Positions 50,081 through 58,592 of a stretch of DNA of 64,000 nt are shown here, piece after piece. Source of the stretch: VAZQ01 sp035293945 (GTDB taxonomy: Bacteria; Pseudomonadota; Alphaproteobacteria; Rhizobiales; Xanthobacteraceae). Position 1 is the stretch's first letter. Each line of letters opens with the position of its first letter. The notes beneath the pieces are model-generated. The model worked only from the letters and a program-made list of their open reading frames with translations. It did not search any database and had not been told where the DNA came from. The translations under genes and the position numbers were made by a program. The DNA lies in the NCBI GenBank assembly GCA_035293945.1, contig DATGLV010000024.1, forward strand, positions 558,001 through 622,000, in the 5' to 3' direction.

Positions 50081-50761
50081 ATGACCCGTGACGACAGCAG
50101 GCGGCCGTTGAAGGTACAGGTCCGCGCCGGCCGCGGCCGCACTCTGTCGTCGAAGCTGTGGCTCGAGCGGCAACTCAACGACCCCTATGTGGCGCGGGCG
50201 CGGCGGGAAGGATTTCGCTCCCGTGCCGCCTACAAGCTGATGGAGATCGACGACAAGCACGGCTTGCTGCGGTTGAGCGCATGCGTGGTCGATCTAGGTG
50301 CCGCGCCCGGCGGCTGGAGCCAGGTTGCCGCCACGCGGGTCGGCGCCGGCGAGGGCCGTGGCAAGGTCGTGGCCATCGATTTGCTCGAGATGATGCCGGT
50401 GCCGGGCGTCGAGTTCGCGCAGCTCGACTTCCTTGATCCGGCCGCGCCGGACGCCATCAAGAGCTTGCTCGGTGGGGCTGCCGACGTCGTCTTGTCCGAC
50501 ATGGCTGCGAACGCGACCGGCCACCGGCCGACCGACCACCTCAAGATCATGGCGCTTGCGGAGGCTGCGGCCGATCTTGCGCACGAGGTGCTCAAGCCTG
50601 GCGGCGCATTCCTCTGCAAGGTGCTGCAGGGCGGCACCGAGGCGACCTTGCTGGCGCGGCTAAAGCAGGAATTCGCCAGCGTGAAGCACGTAAAGCCTGC
50701 GGCAAGCCGCGCCGACTCCTCCGAGCTCTATCTTCTGGCGCGCGGCTTTCGCGCCCGCTGA
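50081..50761 (+). CDS. rlmE: 23S rRNA 2'-O-ribose methyltransferase RlmE
   Basis: 226 residues from the ATG at 50081; an upstream GTG at 50069 is possible. FtsJ/RlmE pattern: LWLERQLNDPYVARARREGFRSRAAYKLMEID (catalytic Lys), CVVDLGAAPGGWSQVA (SAM loop), ADVVLSDMAANATGH (catalytic Asp), LKPGGAFLCKVLQGG (catalytic Lys) and SSELYLLARGF at the end (catalytic Glu). It methylates U2552 (E. coli numbering) of 23S rRNA in the A loop. Confidence 0.95.
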   Translation: MTRDDSRRPLKVQVRAGRGRTLSSKLWLERQLNDPYVARARREGFRSRAAYKLMEIDDKHGLLRLSACVVDLGAAPGGWSQVAATRVGAGEGRGKVVAIDLLEMMPVPGVEFAQLDFLDPAAPDAIKSLLGGAADVVLSDMAANATGHRPTDHLKIMALAEAAADLAHEVLKPGGAFLCKVLQGGTEATLLARLKQEFASVKHVKPAASRADSSELYLLARGFRAR

Positions 50762-50766
50762 GCGAT

Positions 50767-52185
50767 TCACTCCCGATCCGCCGGCCGTGCCAGCGCGGCG
50801 CCGACATTCGCCGGCATCCGCCAGAACACGATACAGCTTGTGGCCGAGATCGCCGCGATCGCGAGCCACGCGGGCTGGAAATCGGCGGCGGTGATCGTGT
50901 CTTGCCCGCGCCACCACAGCGTGAGGTCAACCGCCAGCGCGCCGATCGCGACCCCGACCGAGATCGAAAGTTGCTGGCCGACAGAGATCAGCGAGGTCGC
51001 GCGGCTCATGAGGCGATGATCGACATCCGCGTAGCCCATGGTGTTGAGGCTCGTGAACTCGAGCGAGCGGAAGAAGCCGCCGCAGGTCAACACCGCGATG
51101 ATCCAGACGAACGACACGCCCGGCGTGAAGGTGGCGCAGGCCGCGACCAATATGGTGCTGACCAGCGCGTTCACGATGAGGGTGCGGCGGAAGCCGAAAT
51201 AGCGCAGCACGATCGGAATGATGGTCTTCATGCCCATAGCACCGACCACGTTGCATATCGTTATCAACCCCGACTGGAATGCCGTGAGATGAAAGCCGAG
51301 CTGCAGCAAGAGCGGCAGCAGGAACGGCATCGCGCCGATGCCGGAGCGATAGATAAAGCCGCCGACCAGCGATGCGAACACGCTTGGGATCTTCAAGAGC
51401 GACAGGTCGAGCACCGGCGCTGCCGCACGGCGCGCATGCAGCACATAGGCGTAGATCGATACCGAGCCCATCACGATCAGTCCGATTACCGCTCCGGCAG
51501 GCAGGAAGTTGAGGCCGAGCACGGAGCCGCCGAAGGCGAGCCCGCCGATGCCGAGGCCGGCAAGCAGGATCCCGGTGGTGTCGAGCGGGTCGGGCTTCTC
51601 GGCGCGCACATCGGCAATGAAGATGGTCGCCAGCACGATGCCGGCGAGCCCGATCGGAATGTTGATCAGGAAGATCCAATGCCAGGTGACGTAGGTGGTG
51701 ATGAAGCCGCCGAGCGGTGGGCCGATCAGCGGGCCGACGAGCGCCGGCAACGTGACCCATACCATCGCGTTGATGAGCTCGCGCTTGTCGACGCTGCGCA
51801 CCAGGATGAGGCGGCCGACCGGAGTCATCATGGCGCCGCCCACGCCCTGCAGCATCCGGGCAAGCACGAACTGGGTGAGCGAGTTCGACAACGCGCAGCC
51901 GATCGAGCCGGCCATGAACACCATGATTGCGGCGCGGAACACCCGCCGTGCGCCGAAGCGGTCGGCAGTCCAGCCGCTCACCGGCAGGAACACCGCAAGC
52001 GACAACAGATAAGAGGTGATGGCGAGCTTGAGCGCCAGCGGGTTGGTGCCGATCGCTGCGGCGATCGCCGGCAATGATGTGGAGATGACGGTCGAATCCA
52101 TGTTCTCCATGAACAGCGCAACCGCAACGATGAGCGGAACAATATGCTCGCGAATGGGGCGGGGCTTGGCGGCGACTTCCAGCAT
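50767..52185 (-). CDS. MFS multidrug efflux protein, DHA2 (EmrB/QacA) type
   Basis: 472 residues from the ATG at 52185 (MLEVAAKPRPIREH); the longer frame to 52320 is not supported. Fourteen helices expected. DHA2 marks: FMENMDSTVISTSLPAIAAAIG in helix 1, GWTADRFGARRVF, GVGGAMMTPVGRLIL, and motif C-like GPLIGPPLGGFITTYVTWHWIFLINIPIG. A drug/proton antiporter in the inner membrane. No MFP or outer-membrane partner is adjacent. Confidence 0.9.
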   Translation of the reverse strand: MLEVAAKPRPIREHIVPLIVAVALFMENMDSTVISTSLPAIAAAIGTNPLALKLAITSYLLSLAVFLPVSGWTADRFGARRVFRAAIMVFMAGSIGCALSNSLTQFVLARMLQGVGGAMMTPVGRLILVRSVDKRELINAMVWVTLPALVGPLIGPPLGGFITTYVTWHWIFLINIPIGLAGIVLATIFIADVRAEKPDPLDTTGILLAGLGIGGLAFGGSVLGLNFLPAGAVIGLIVMGSVSIYAYVLHARRAAAPVLDLSLLKIPSVFASLVGGFIYRSGIGAMPFLLPLLLQLGFHLTAFQSGLITICNVVGAMGMKTIIPIVLRYFGFRRTLIVNALVSTILVAACATFTPGVSFVWIIAVLTCGGFFRSLEFTSLNTMGYADVDHRLMSRATSLISVGQQLSISVGVAIGALAVDLTLWWRGQDTITAADFQPAWLAIAAISATSCIVFWRMPANVGAALARPADRE

Positions 52186-52549
52186 GCGGCGGTCTATAGC
52201 ACGGGATTGCACAGCGCCCGGTAGGGTCTGGCAAAAATGGTTGCGCGCAAGGGTGAAGCCCACCGAAGTCGGCCCGCGTCTTCGGTACGGTATCGTCATC
52301 CAGTCTGTCAGTGAACGCATTCGATCGGCACGTCGACGGCGAGGCTTTTCTTAAAGTCGCCAGGAACCGCAGCGCTGCGTGCAGGTTTACACCATTGCCC
52401 GAGCGTAGTTCCCCCGGCCCCATCCCCGTTACGCTCGAGTGGCCAGCCCCATCCTCTCGCTGAGAGGATGGGGCTCGTTCGTTGAATAGCGCCCACCTCG
52501 CGAAGCGTTCGGTTCCATCCTGACAAGAATTTAAAGCGTTGCGGGTGGT

Positions 52550-52575
52550 CGAACGATTGAGCGCGGCTGCGCGTT
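52550..52575 (+). promoter_or_regulatory. possible EcfG-type stress promoter
   Basis: CGAAC (52550-52554), 17 bp and CGTT (52572-52575) fit the alphaproteobacterial general-stress promoter (GGAAC-N17/18-CGTT) save for the first base. It lies 33 bp before the start of the CsbD gene, a usual stress-regulated gene. Confidence 0.4.
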
Positions 52576-52607
52576 TTCCGATCGGGGCAAGAATTCGGAG
52601 GTACCAA

Positions 52608-52784
52608 ATGGACAAGGATCGCGTAGAGGGCTCGGCGGAGCACGTCAAAGGAAAAGCCAAGGAGCTCGCCGGAAAAGTCACCGGAGATACCAAGACCGAG
52701 GCTGAAGGAAAGATGGATCAAGCCAAGGGCAAGATCCAAAATGCCGCGGGTGGCATGAAGGACGCCATGAAGGAGAAGCACTAA
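52608..52784 (+). CDS. CsbD family stress protein
   Basis: 58 residues, start at 52608 after CGGAGGTACCAA. Typical CsbD composition: MDKDRVEGSAEHVKGKAKE, LAGKVTGDTKTEAEGKMDQAKGK, helical, rich in Lys, Gly and Glu. CsbD proteins are general stress proteins of unclear mechanism. A likely EcfG-type promoter precedes it and a strong terminator follows. Confidence 0.92.
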   Translation: MDKDRVEGSAEHVKGKAKELAGKVTGDTKTEAEGKMDQAKGKIQNAAGGMKDAMKEKH

Positions 52785-52811
52785 CAAGCCGCGGTTTAGA
52801 CAGAAGCTTTG

Positions 52812-52836
52812 GAGCCCCGCACGGGGCTCTTTTCTT
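52812..52836 (+). terminator. intrinsic terminator of the CsbD gene
   Basis: GAGCCCCG-ca-CGGGGCTC, a perfect 8-bp stem, is followed by TTTTCTT. It begins 28 bp after the stop of the CsbD gene. Confidence 0.8.
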
Positions 52837-53175
52837 GCAGCCGATTTGCTCTCTCATTTCTTCAGGAAGCAGGTTGTCTTCAGGAAGCAGGTTGGCCTCG
52901 ACAGCTCTATCGAAGCCGGACCGAGGGGTGAACATTTGCCGCAGGAACCTTAGCCGCTGATCCGCGCCGTGGGCACCACCGAAAATACATTTGCCAATTT
53001 CTCGGCGCGTCAGCAGCGAGTCTGGTGAGACCGGCGGATGACAGGAGGTCGGCAAGCCTTCGTATGTGCCTCCGAGTTGTCAGGCCTCGAGTCCTCAGCT
53101 TGCTGATATATCTGAGAACAGATAGCTTTGCCGGTCCTGATCACGTGCGTAAGAAACCACTGGAGGATTTGTCCC

Positions 53176-53700
53176 ATGAAACGATTGCTCACCGTCCTCG
53201 GCGCGCTCGCGCTTGCTGCCACGACCGGCTCCGCCTTTGCCCAGCAGGGAGGTCAGGCACCGCAGCCGCCCGCGCGCGGCGTGGAGCTGGCCCTCGCACT
53301 GGAGGCCGCGCAGACCGCGGTCAACACATGCCTTGGCGAAGGCGTGAAAGGAGCCGCGGCGATTCTCGATTCAGCCGGCGTCCTGCGGGTGCTGGTCTCG
53401 GCCGACGGGGCCTCCAAGAACGCGTCCGAGCTCAGCCCCAAGAAGGCGGTGCTCGCCATCCAGATGAAGAAGCCGACCTCCGAGATCCAGGCGGAAACGG
53501 AAAAAGATGCGGCGCTCAAGGCCAAGCTCGAGGCGGACAAGAGCGTCTTCCCGCGGGCGGGCGCATTGCCGATCATGGCCGGCAACGATCTCGTCGGTGC
53601 GATCGGCTTTGGCGGCGCCAACGGTCAACAGGGCGGCGGCACTCATGACGAAGCTTGCGCCAAAGCAGGCCTCGACAAGATCTCGGCCAGAGTGAAGTAG
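53176..53700 (+). CDS. exported GlcG/HbpS family protein
   Basis: 174 residues from the ATG at 53176 (GGAGGATTTGTCCC). Signal peptide 1-22 (AFA-Q). Marks: GVELALALEAAQTAVNTC, GAAAILDSAGVLRVLVSADGAS, ARALPIMAGNDLVGAIGFGG-like core (RAGALPIMAGNDLVGAIGF) and the end DEACAKAGLDKI, as in the homologue at 14190. It lacks the RKAYTA helix residues and has a long charged insertion (KPTSEIQAETEKDAALKAKLEADK) in their place. Ligand unknown; heme or small organic acid by family. Confidence 0.82.
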   Translation: MKRLLTVLGALALAATTGSAFAQQGGQAPQPPARGVELALALEAAQTAVNTCLGEGVKGAAAILDSAGVLRVLVSADGASKNASELSPKKAVLAIQMKKPTSEIQAETEKDAALKAKLEADKSVFPRAGALPIMAGNDLVGAIGFGGANGQQGGGTHDEACAKAGLDKISARVK

Positions 53701-53925
53701 CTGATCATGTAGGCTCAAGCTGCGCCGGTGGCCGCGGGCATCTCGTGGCCGCCAGCCCAGTCAAGCAAGCGCGGGACTCACAATCATAGGTAGAATGCAA
53801 GGTCATCCCACCTTCCGACGTCGTCGCATCCGAAGGCCTTTGAGGCCTTTGCGATCAGTGTTGACCCTTCGGCGAAATGGTGGAAGCATACCGCCCGCGG
53901 CGCCGTAAGAGAGGGGATTCTGGGG

Positions 53926-54513
53926 ATGATGTTACGTTCGCTATGGCTGGGGCTGATGGGCCTGATTGCTATTTGCGGCATCACGCCGACATACGCGGCT
54001 ATTGTCGTTCTTCCGCCGGAGTTCGTCATATCCGAGGGTACGTACTCCACAGGCGGAGGCTACTATACAATCCAGAACAACAGTGAGTTCTATAATCCCG
54101 TCACGATCATCGGATTTGCGGTGACCAATCCGGCTGCGGCCGGCGGTTCTGCCACCACCACACAAACCGGCTGGGTCGCCGGAGCGCTATCGCTGTCATC
54201 GCTGGGTTACTTGCCCGCATTCGGCTATGCGGATCAGTCGTGGTTCGACGGCGGGTTATTCGACGGCACCCCGGCGCTGAGCAACGACATCGGTCCGGGC
54301 CAGTTTAGCAACCTGTTCTTCTGGGGTCCCGGTAGAGCGAACAGCACGGCCGTCGTCGCATTTGATGGAACTAACGGAGTGGGTTTCTCAGGGCCCTTCC
54401 GGCCGACGGTCACTCCCTTGCCGACTGCCTGGACCATGATGCTGATCGGCTTGGCTGCCCTCGGGCTCATTGCCTATCGCTCACAGAAGCCGGCGGCAGC
54501 ACTGACCGCGTGA
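53926..54513 (+). CDS. exported protein with a PEP-CTERM-like sorting signal
   Basis: 195 residues. Signal peptide 1-24 (TYA-A). Beta-rich mature region (about 30-160) with many Gly, Ser and Phe. The C-terminus PLPTAWTMMLIGLAALGLIAYRSQK is a short P-x-P motif, a membrane helix and a basic end, the tripartite plan of PEP-CTERM substrates that are handled by exosortase. The same variant PLP(S/T)AWTMMLIGL occurs in the protein at 60595. No exosortase gene is in the window. Confidence 0.75.
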   Translation: MMLRSLWLGLMGLIAICGITPTYAAIVVLPPEFVISEGTYSTGGGYYTIQNNSEFYNPVTIIGFAVTNPAAAGGSATTTQTGWVAGALSLSSLGYLPAFGYADQSWFDGGLFDGTPALSNDIGPGQFSNLFFWGPGRANSTAVVAFDGTNGVGFSGPFRPTVTPLPTAWTMMLIGLAALGLIAYRSQKPAAALTA

Positions 54514-54977
54514 CTGTCGGCTTTATTTTCTGAGAGGCCTCGGCCCCGGCCCATGCGCCGGGGTCATTCTTTTGCGCCGCGGATCCACCGCTGTGCGACC
54601 TTTTCTTTGCGAATGGCGCTGTGCTGGCGAGCACGCGAACGCCCATATTCTGTTGATCGAACTTCCTCGCGCTGTCGCCCAAATGGCAACTCGACAAGCG
54701 CCGGAGGCTCCGGAAGCAATCCTTTACTGAAGTAACCGAGGGCGTCGACGGCGTTCGGCCTTTGCGTTCCCTCTCGACTGGGACTCGTACGAACTCATCA
54801 CCGCGCGTGTTCAATTCGGGCGCGCGGCATGCGATAATTGTCCGACTTGATCATGCTCACCGAATCCGAACGCTCGTTGCGGAGCTGTTCGGAAGAAGGC
54901 GGCGCTCTACGGATATGGCTGAGCCACCTCCGGACGAGTGAGCCTTGGTCTTCGGGCAGTGCCACTCGGAGGGAAGG
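54514..54977. other. intergenic with terminator, no supported gene
   Basis: Apart from the terminator at 54544 and the ribosome binding site CGGAGGGAAGG just before 54978, nothing is supported in these 464 bp. A TTG at 54945 in frame with the next gene is a weaker start. Confidence 0.4.
54544..54573 (+). terminator. intrinsic terminator after the PEP-CTERM-like gene
   Basis: CCCCGGC (54544-54550) pairs with GCCGGGG (54557-54563) around CCATGC, followed by TCATTCTTTT. It lies 30 bp after the stop at 54513. Confidence 0.65.
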
Positions 54978-55880
54978 ATGCTTGGATTGAGGTCGAAAGA
55001 TAGATCACCGGCACAGCGTTGCGTTGTGTTGTCGGCTGGCGGTCTTGTCGTCTGCTTGACGGCGGCTGCGCTTGCAGCGAGCGCAGTGCGGGCGGAGCAG
55101 GCGAATGGCATTCCGCAATTTGCATCCGCGAGTTTCGGTTGGCAATCGAACGCTGAGGACTGGGAGGATCCGCCGCCCGGCTCCGGACACGGTCCGATCA
55201 AGAACGACCCGGCCTATCCGTTTGTCAACAACGCTGACGGCAACAGGGCTGGCACGGGAGCAACCAAACGCATCACAAACACCAAAGACCCGGTCCTCAA
55301 GCCGTGGGCAGCGGCACAGATCCAGACGACCAATGACGAGATACTCAAGGGCGTGCGCGACATTCCGTTTACGGCGCAAGGAAGATGTTATCCGGGAGGT
55401 GTTCCGGGTCAGCTGCTGTGGCCCTTCGAGCCGGTCTATTTCATCCAGATGCCCAAAGAGGTATGGATGATCTGGCAGCGCGATCATCTGGTGCGTCGCA
55501 TCTATCTTACGGATAGACATTCGGAGCACGTGACGCCGTCCTGGTTCGGCGAATCGATCGGCCATTACGAGAACGGCGATACTCTGGTGGTCGATACCGT
55601 TGGGCTCTCCACCAAGACCAGCTACATCGACAATTTTCGCACGCCACACAGCGAGAAGCTGCATGTGGTGGAGCGCTTCACCATCGAACGGGGCGGCAAG
55701 GGGATGCGCGCGCTGGTAACGGTGGAGGATCCGGACACATTCAATGCGCCGCTCACCATGACGCGGCGATGGTTCAAGGCTGACGGGGCGATGCTGGAGA
55801 CCGTCTGCTCGGAGAACAACAACGATTTCTTCAACCAGAACCTGTTCCCCCAACCCGAGGCAAAGACGCCCGACTTCTGA
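54978..55880 (+). CDS. exported protein distantly related to the PDWSGQW/DLRYF family, copy E
   Basis: 300 residues from the ATG at 54978. Signal peptide about 1-35 (VRAEQ). It keeps the plan of the family but with the more widespread consensus: Cys in GRCYPGGVP, VRRIYLTDR, ESIGHYENGDTLVVDTVGL, FRTPHSEKLHVVERF, a TMTRRWFK segment in place of LTRPW, and the second Cys in VCSENNNDFF. The PDW start and the PPDLRYFK end are missing. The GDTLVVDT form is common in proteobacteria and acidobacteria, so this may be the older type from which the seven close copies arose. Function unknown. Confidence 0.65.
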   Translation: MLGLRSKDRSPAQRCVVLSAGGLVVCLTAAALAASAVRAEQANGIPQFASASFGWQSNAEDWEDPPPGSGHGPIKNDPAYPFVNNADGNRAGTGATKRITNTKDPVLKPWAAAQIQTTNDEILKGVRDIPFTAQGRCYPGGVPGQLLWPFEPVYFIQMPKEVWMIWQRDHLVRRIYLTDRHSEHVTPSWFGESIGHYENGDTLVVDTVGLSTKTSYIDNFRTPHSEKLHVVERFTIERGGKGMRALVTVEDPDTFNAPLTMTRRWFKADGAMLETVCSENNNDFFNQNLFPQPEAKTPDF

Positions 55881-56105
55881 TCCGGAACGCGGTTCGGCCG
55901 ATTGGACGCGCTTCGGGCAGCATCGCCGGGGCTCGCGTGCCGACCACCTTCCCTAAGGCGCGCGGCGGAGAGAAGGGGACGCTCGCAACGGCCAGAATCA
56001 TATTCCCGGCCAAGGCCATGAGGCACTAAGCCACACGGTCCTTTGGGATCCAATGTGGGAAGCTGTCGTTCTGGGTGGGGCGGCAAGATCCCGGGAGGCG
56101 CTCCC

Positions 56106-56351
56106 ATGGCCGAACGCACCTTCGCCGTCGTGCTGATGGTATTGTTTGCGGTCTTCCTCTTTTTTGCATTGGACGACATCCTACGTCTCGTTGAGCAGCA
56201 TCAGTACGGTGAGGTTCCTCTGTTGCTCTTCTGCGCGACCGCCTGTGTCGGCTGGATTGCTTTTCTCGCGTCCCTCGTGTTGGCAACCCTGCCGGAGAAC
56301 AGCTTGAGATGGCATAGGTTGAAGTGGCACGGGCCGTTGCCACGTGCCTGA
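56106..56351 (+). CDS. small two-helix membrane protein (81 aa)
   Basis: Start at 56106 after CGGGAGGCGCTCCC. Helices near 6-22 (FAVVLMVLFAVFLFFAL) and 38-60 (LLLFCATACVGWIAFLASLVLATL), with a short basic end. No family recognised. Confidence 0.6.
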   Translation: MAERTFAVVLMVLFAVFLFFALDDILRLVEQHQYGEVPLLLFCATACVGWIAFLASLVLATLPENSLRWHRLKWHGPLPRA

Positions 56352-56781
56352 ACCATTGCGCGGCTCGCGGGCCCGCCCGCGAGCCGACGCTTATGCCGGC
56401 GCTTGTAGATGAAACGAGCCCGAATAGGCCCGACGTCGTTCCCGTCCGGCCGCAGCTGAATAATCTCGATTTCGCTGTCAATTTCCTCAATGACCAATTT
56501 GCGGCCGCCCGTCGGTCCATCCGGTGCAACAGTCAGCAATGTTCTGTGGCGCCAATCATCTCAGTCCTTGAAGAGCGAAGCGGTCGCTTTGATCTCTGCC
56601 AAGCCTGACCCGGAGCCAAGCGCTGGGCGTTCAAACCGGTGGGAAGGCGATCTGCCACCCCCTGACCGATGCCTGCCAGTTCGCTATCCTGCCCGCCGGG
56701 GAACCGGTCTTCACGGTTTCTCGAACGACGCGATCCATTGCGTCTCCCATGCGGCTTATGAAGGTTCACGGGGATTCCCTC
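56352..56781. other. intergenic, no supported gene
   Basis: About 430 bp before copy F. No convincing coding frame; an open frame on the plus strand at 56490-56864 overlaps copy F and has no family features. Confidence 0.4.
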
Positions 56782-57648
56782 ATGCTGCACCGAAGCTCGA
56801 TCGGAGCGATCATTCTTGCGGCAGCGATGCTGATTGGATGTTGCGGCGCTCAGGCGTTCGATGAAACGAAATATCCCGACTGGAAGGGCCAGTGGTCCAG
56901 GCTGCAGACCCTGCGCACCCAAGCCTCTCCCAATCCTTCCTTCGATCCAAACAAGTTCCAGGGTCTCGCCCAGGAGGCGCCGCTCACGCCCGAATACCAG
57001 GGCATCCTGGAGGCGAGCATTGCCGACCAGGAAGCCGGCGGGGCGGGGCTCGATCGCGACTACCTGTGCTTCCCCTCCGGCATGCCGCGCATGATGAATG
57101 TCTATTCGACGATGGAGATCATCATCGCGCCGGAAACGACGCATGTCCTGATGGGCTTCTTGAATGAAATCCGCCGCATCTTCACCGACGGCCGAGACTG
57201 GCCGCGGGATGTGGAGCCTTCCATCGCCGGCTATTCCATCGGCCGATGGATCGACACGGGCGGGAGGGGCCGATACGACCTCCTCGAGGTGGAGACGCGC
57301 GGATTCAAGGGCCTGCGCACCTTGGACAGCACCGGCCTTCCCCTGCACGCGGACAATCAAACCATCATCAAGGAGCGCATCTATACCGACAAGACGGCCG
57401 GCAACGTCCTGCACGACGAGATCACCTTGGTGGACCATGCCCTGACGCGCCCCTGGACGGTGATGAAAGACTATCGCCGCTCCGCAGAGCCGCAGCCCGT
57501 GTGGCGCGACTCAGGCTGCCTCGAAGGCAATCCGCACGTCCGCATCGGCGACGACAGCTATATGCTCAGTGCCGACGGTCTCTTGATGCCCGCCAAAAAA
57601 GGCCAAAGACCACCGGATTTGCGCTACTTCGACCAGTCGCGGAAATGA
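56782..57648 (+). CDS. exported PDWSGQW/DLRYF-family protein, copy F
   Basis: 288 residues from the ATG at 56782; ATGs at 56749 and 56758 would add a charged stretch. The signal peptide ends near AQA-F, but LIGC within it also fits a lipobox. Family marks: YPDWKGQW, QEAPLTPEYQ, IADQEAGGAG, Cys in LCFPSGMP, RRIFTDGRDWP, YSIGRWID, RGFKGLRTLDSTG (Pro of FKGPR replaced by Leu), DNQTIIKERI, LHDEIT, DHALTRPWTV, Cys in GCLEGNPHVRIG, PPDLRYFD. It faces copy G, with 30 bp between the stops. Function unknown. Confidence 0.75.
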   Translation: MLHRSSIGAIILAAAMLIGCCGAQAFDETKYPDWKGQWSRLQTLRTQASPNPSFDPNKFQGLAQEAPLTPEYQGILEASIADQEAGGAGLDRDYLCFPSGMPRMMNVYSTMEIIIAPETTHVLMGFLNEIRRIFTDGRDWPRDVEPSIAGYSIGRWIDTGGRGRYDLLEVETRGFKGLRTLDSTGLPLHADNQTIIKERIYTDKTAGNVLHDEITLVDHALTRPWTVMKDYRRSAEPQPVWRDSGCLEGNPHVRIGDDSYMLSADGLLMPAKKGQRPPDLRYFDQSRK

Positions 57649-57678
57649 ACCAATGACGACGGGCGCCGTTCGTGCGCC

Positions 57679-58566
57679 TCATTTGAAGTAGCGAAGGTCC
57701 GGCGGCTGCTGTCCCTTCTTGGTCGGCATCAACAGGCCGTCGGCACTGCGGAAATAGTGCTCTCCGCCGATCACGACATGATTATTGGCCTCGCCGCATA
57801 CCGCGTGGCCGAACCAGATCGGCTCGCTGCTTGCGTTGCGTCGATAGGCATGCTTGACCAACCACGGCCGGGTGAGCGCGTGGTCAATGGTCGTGATGTC
57901 GTCGTGCAGCAGATTGGGATCGGCCTTGTCGAGATAGATACGCTCGTTGATCACGGTCTCATTGTCGGCGTGCAACGGGATGCCGCTCGCATCATAGACG
58001 CGCGGCCCCTTCAAGCCGCGGGTTTCGACCTCAAGCAGATCGTAATGGCCGCTGCCCGCTTCATCGATCCATCTGCCGATCGAATAACCAAGGAATTGCG
58101 GAAAGTCGGCCATGTTGGCGGGAAAGCTGCGCCCATCGGTGTAGATGTGGCGGTGGAAATCGTGGTCTCGCTCCATCAGGATGTAAGTGATCTTCGCCGT
58201 CACCACGATCTCGAAGGGCGCGTAGGCGATCATGACGCGCGGCATCCCAGGGGAAACACAATTCGCGGTCGGATCGAGGCCCTGGCCCCCTTTGGACATG
58301 TCCTCGAGATTTTCATCATAGATGGCTTGATACTCCGCCGTCAGCGGAGGTTTTTGTCCAAGGTTGAGGTTGGTGGGGTCGGGAGGGTTGCTGGTGTCGT
58401 AACGGATGCCGCCGGCGCCGCCGGCGATGAGGCCGGTATTGCGGGCGCGAATCCACTGGCCCGAAAAGTCTGGATATCGCGTCTCGTCGAAGGCGTCCGC
58501 AGGCGCGATCGTCACCACCAGCGTCGAGGCAAGAAGAGTCGCAGCAAGCAAACAGCGATACCGCAT
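57679..58566 (-). CDS. exported PDWSGQW/DLRYF-family protein, copy G
   Basis: 295 residues. Signal peptide 1-25 (PADA-F). Marks: YPDFSGQW, QKPPLTAEYQ, a changed MSKGGQG, Cys in NCVSPGMP, HRHIYTDGRSFP (RR replaced), YSIGRWID, RGLKGPRVYDASG, DNETVINERI, LHDDIT, DHALTRPWLV, Cys in VCGEANNHVVIG, GQQPPDLRYFK. It is followed on the same strand by a gap of only 26 bp after copy H, so H and G are likely one transcript. Confidence 0.75.
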   Translation of the reverse strand: MRYRCLLAATLLASTLVVTIAPADAFDETRYPDFSGQWIRARNTGLIAGGAGGIRYDTSNPPDPTNLNLGQKPPLTAEYQAIYDENLEDMSKGGQGLDPTANCVSPGMPRVMIAYAPFEIVVTAKITYILMERDHDFHRHIYTDGRSFPANMADFPQFLGYSIGRWIDEAGSGHYDLLEVETRGLKGPRVYDASGIPLHADNETVINERIYLDKADPNLLHDDITTIDHALTRPWLVKHAYRRNASSEPIWFGHAVCGEANNHVVIGGEHYFRSADGLLMPTKKGQQPPDLRYFK

Positions 58567-58592
58567 GACGATCCTGCCTCCCGCTCGTTGCC

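Noticed and set aside
50902..52077. 391-codon open frame on the plus strand, rich in Glu, Arg and Gln
   Set aside because: Antisense of the DHA2 transporter; composition is what reversed membrane-protein codons give.
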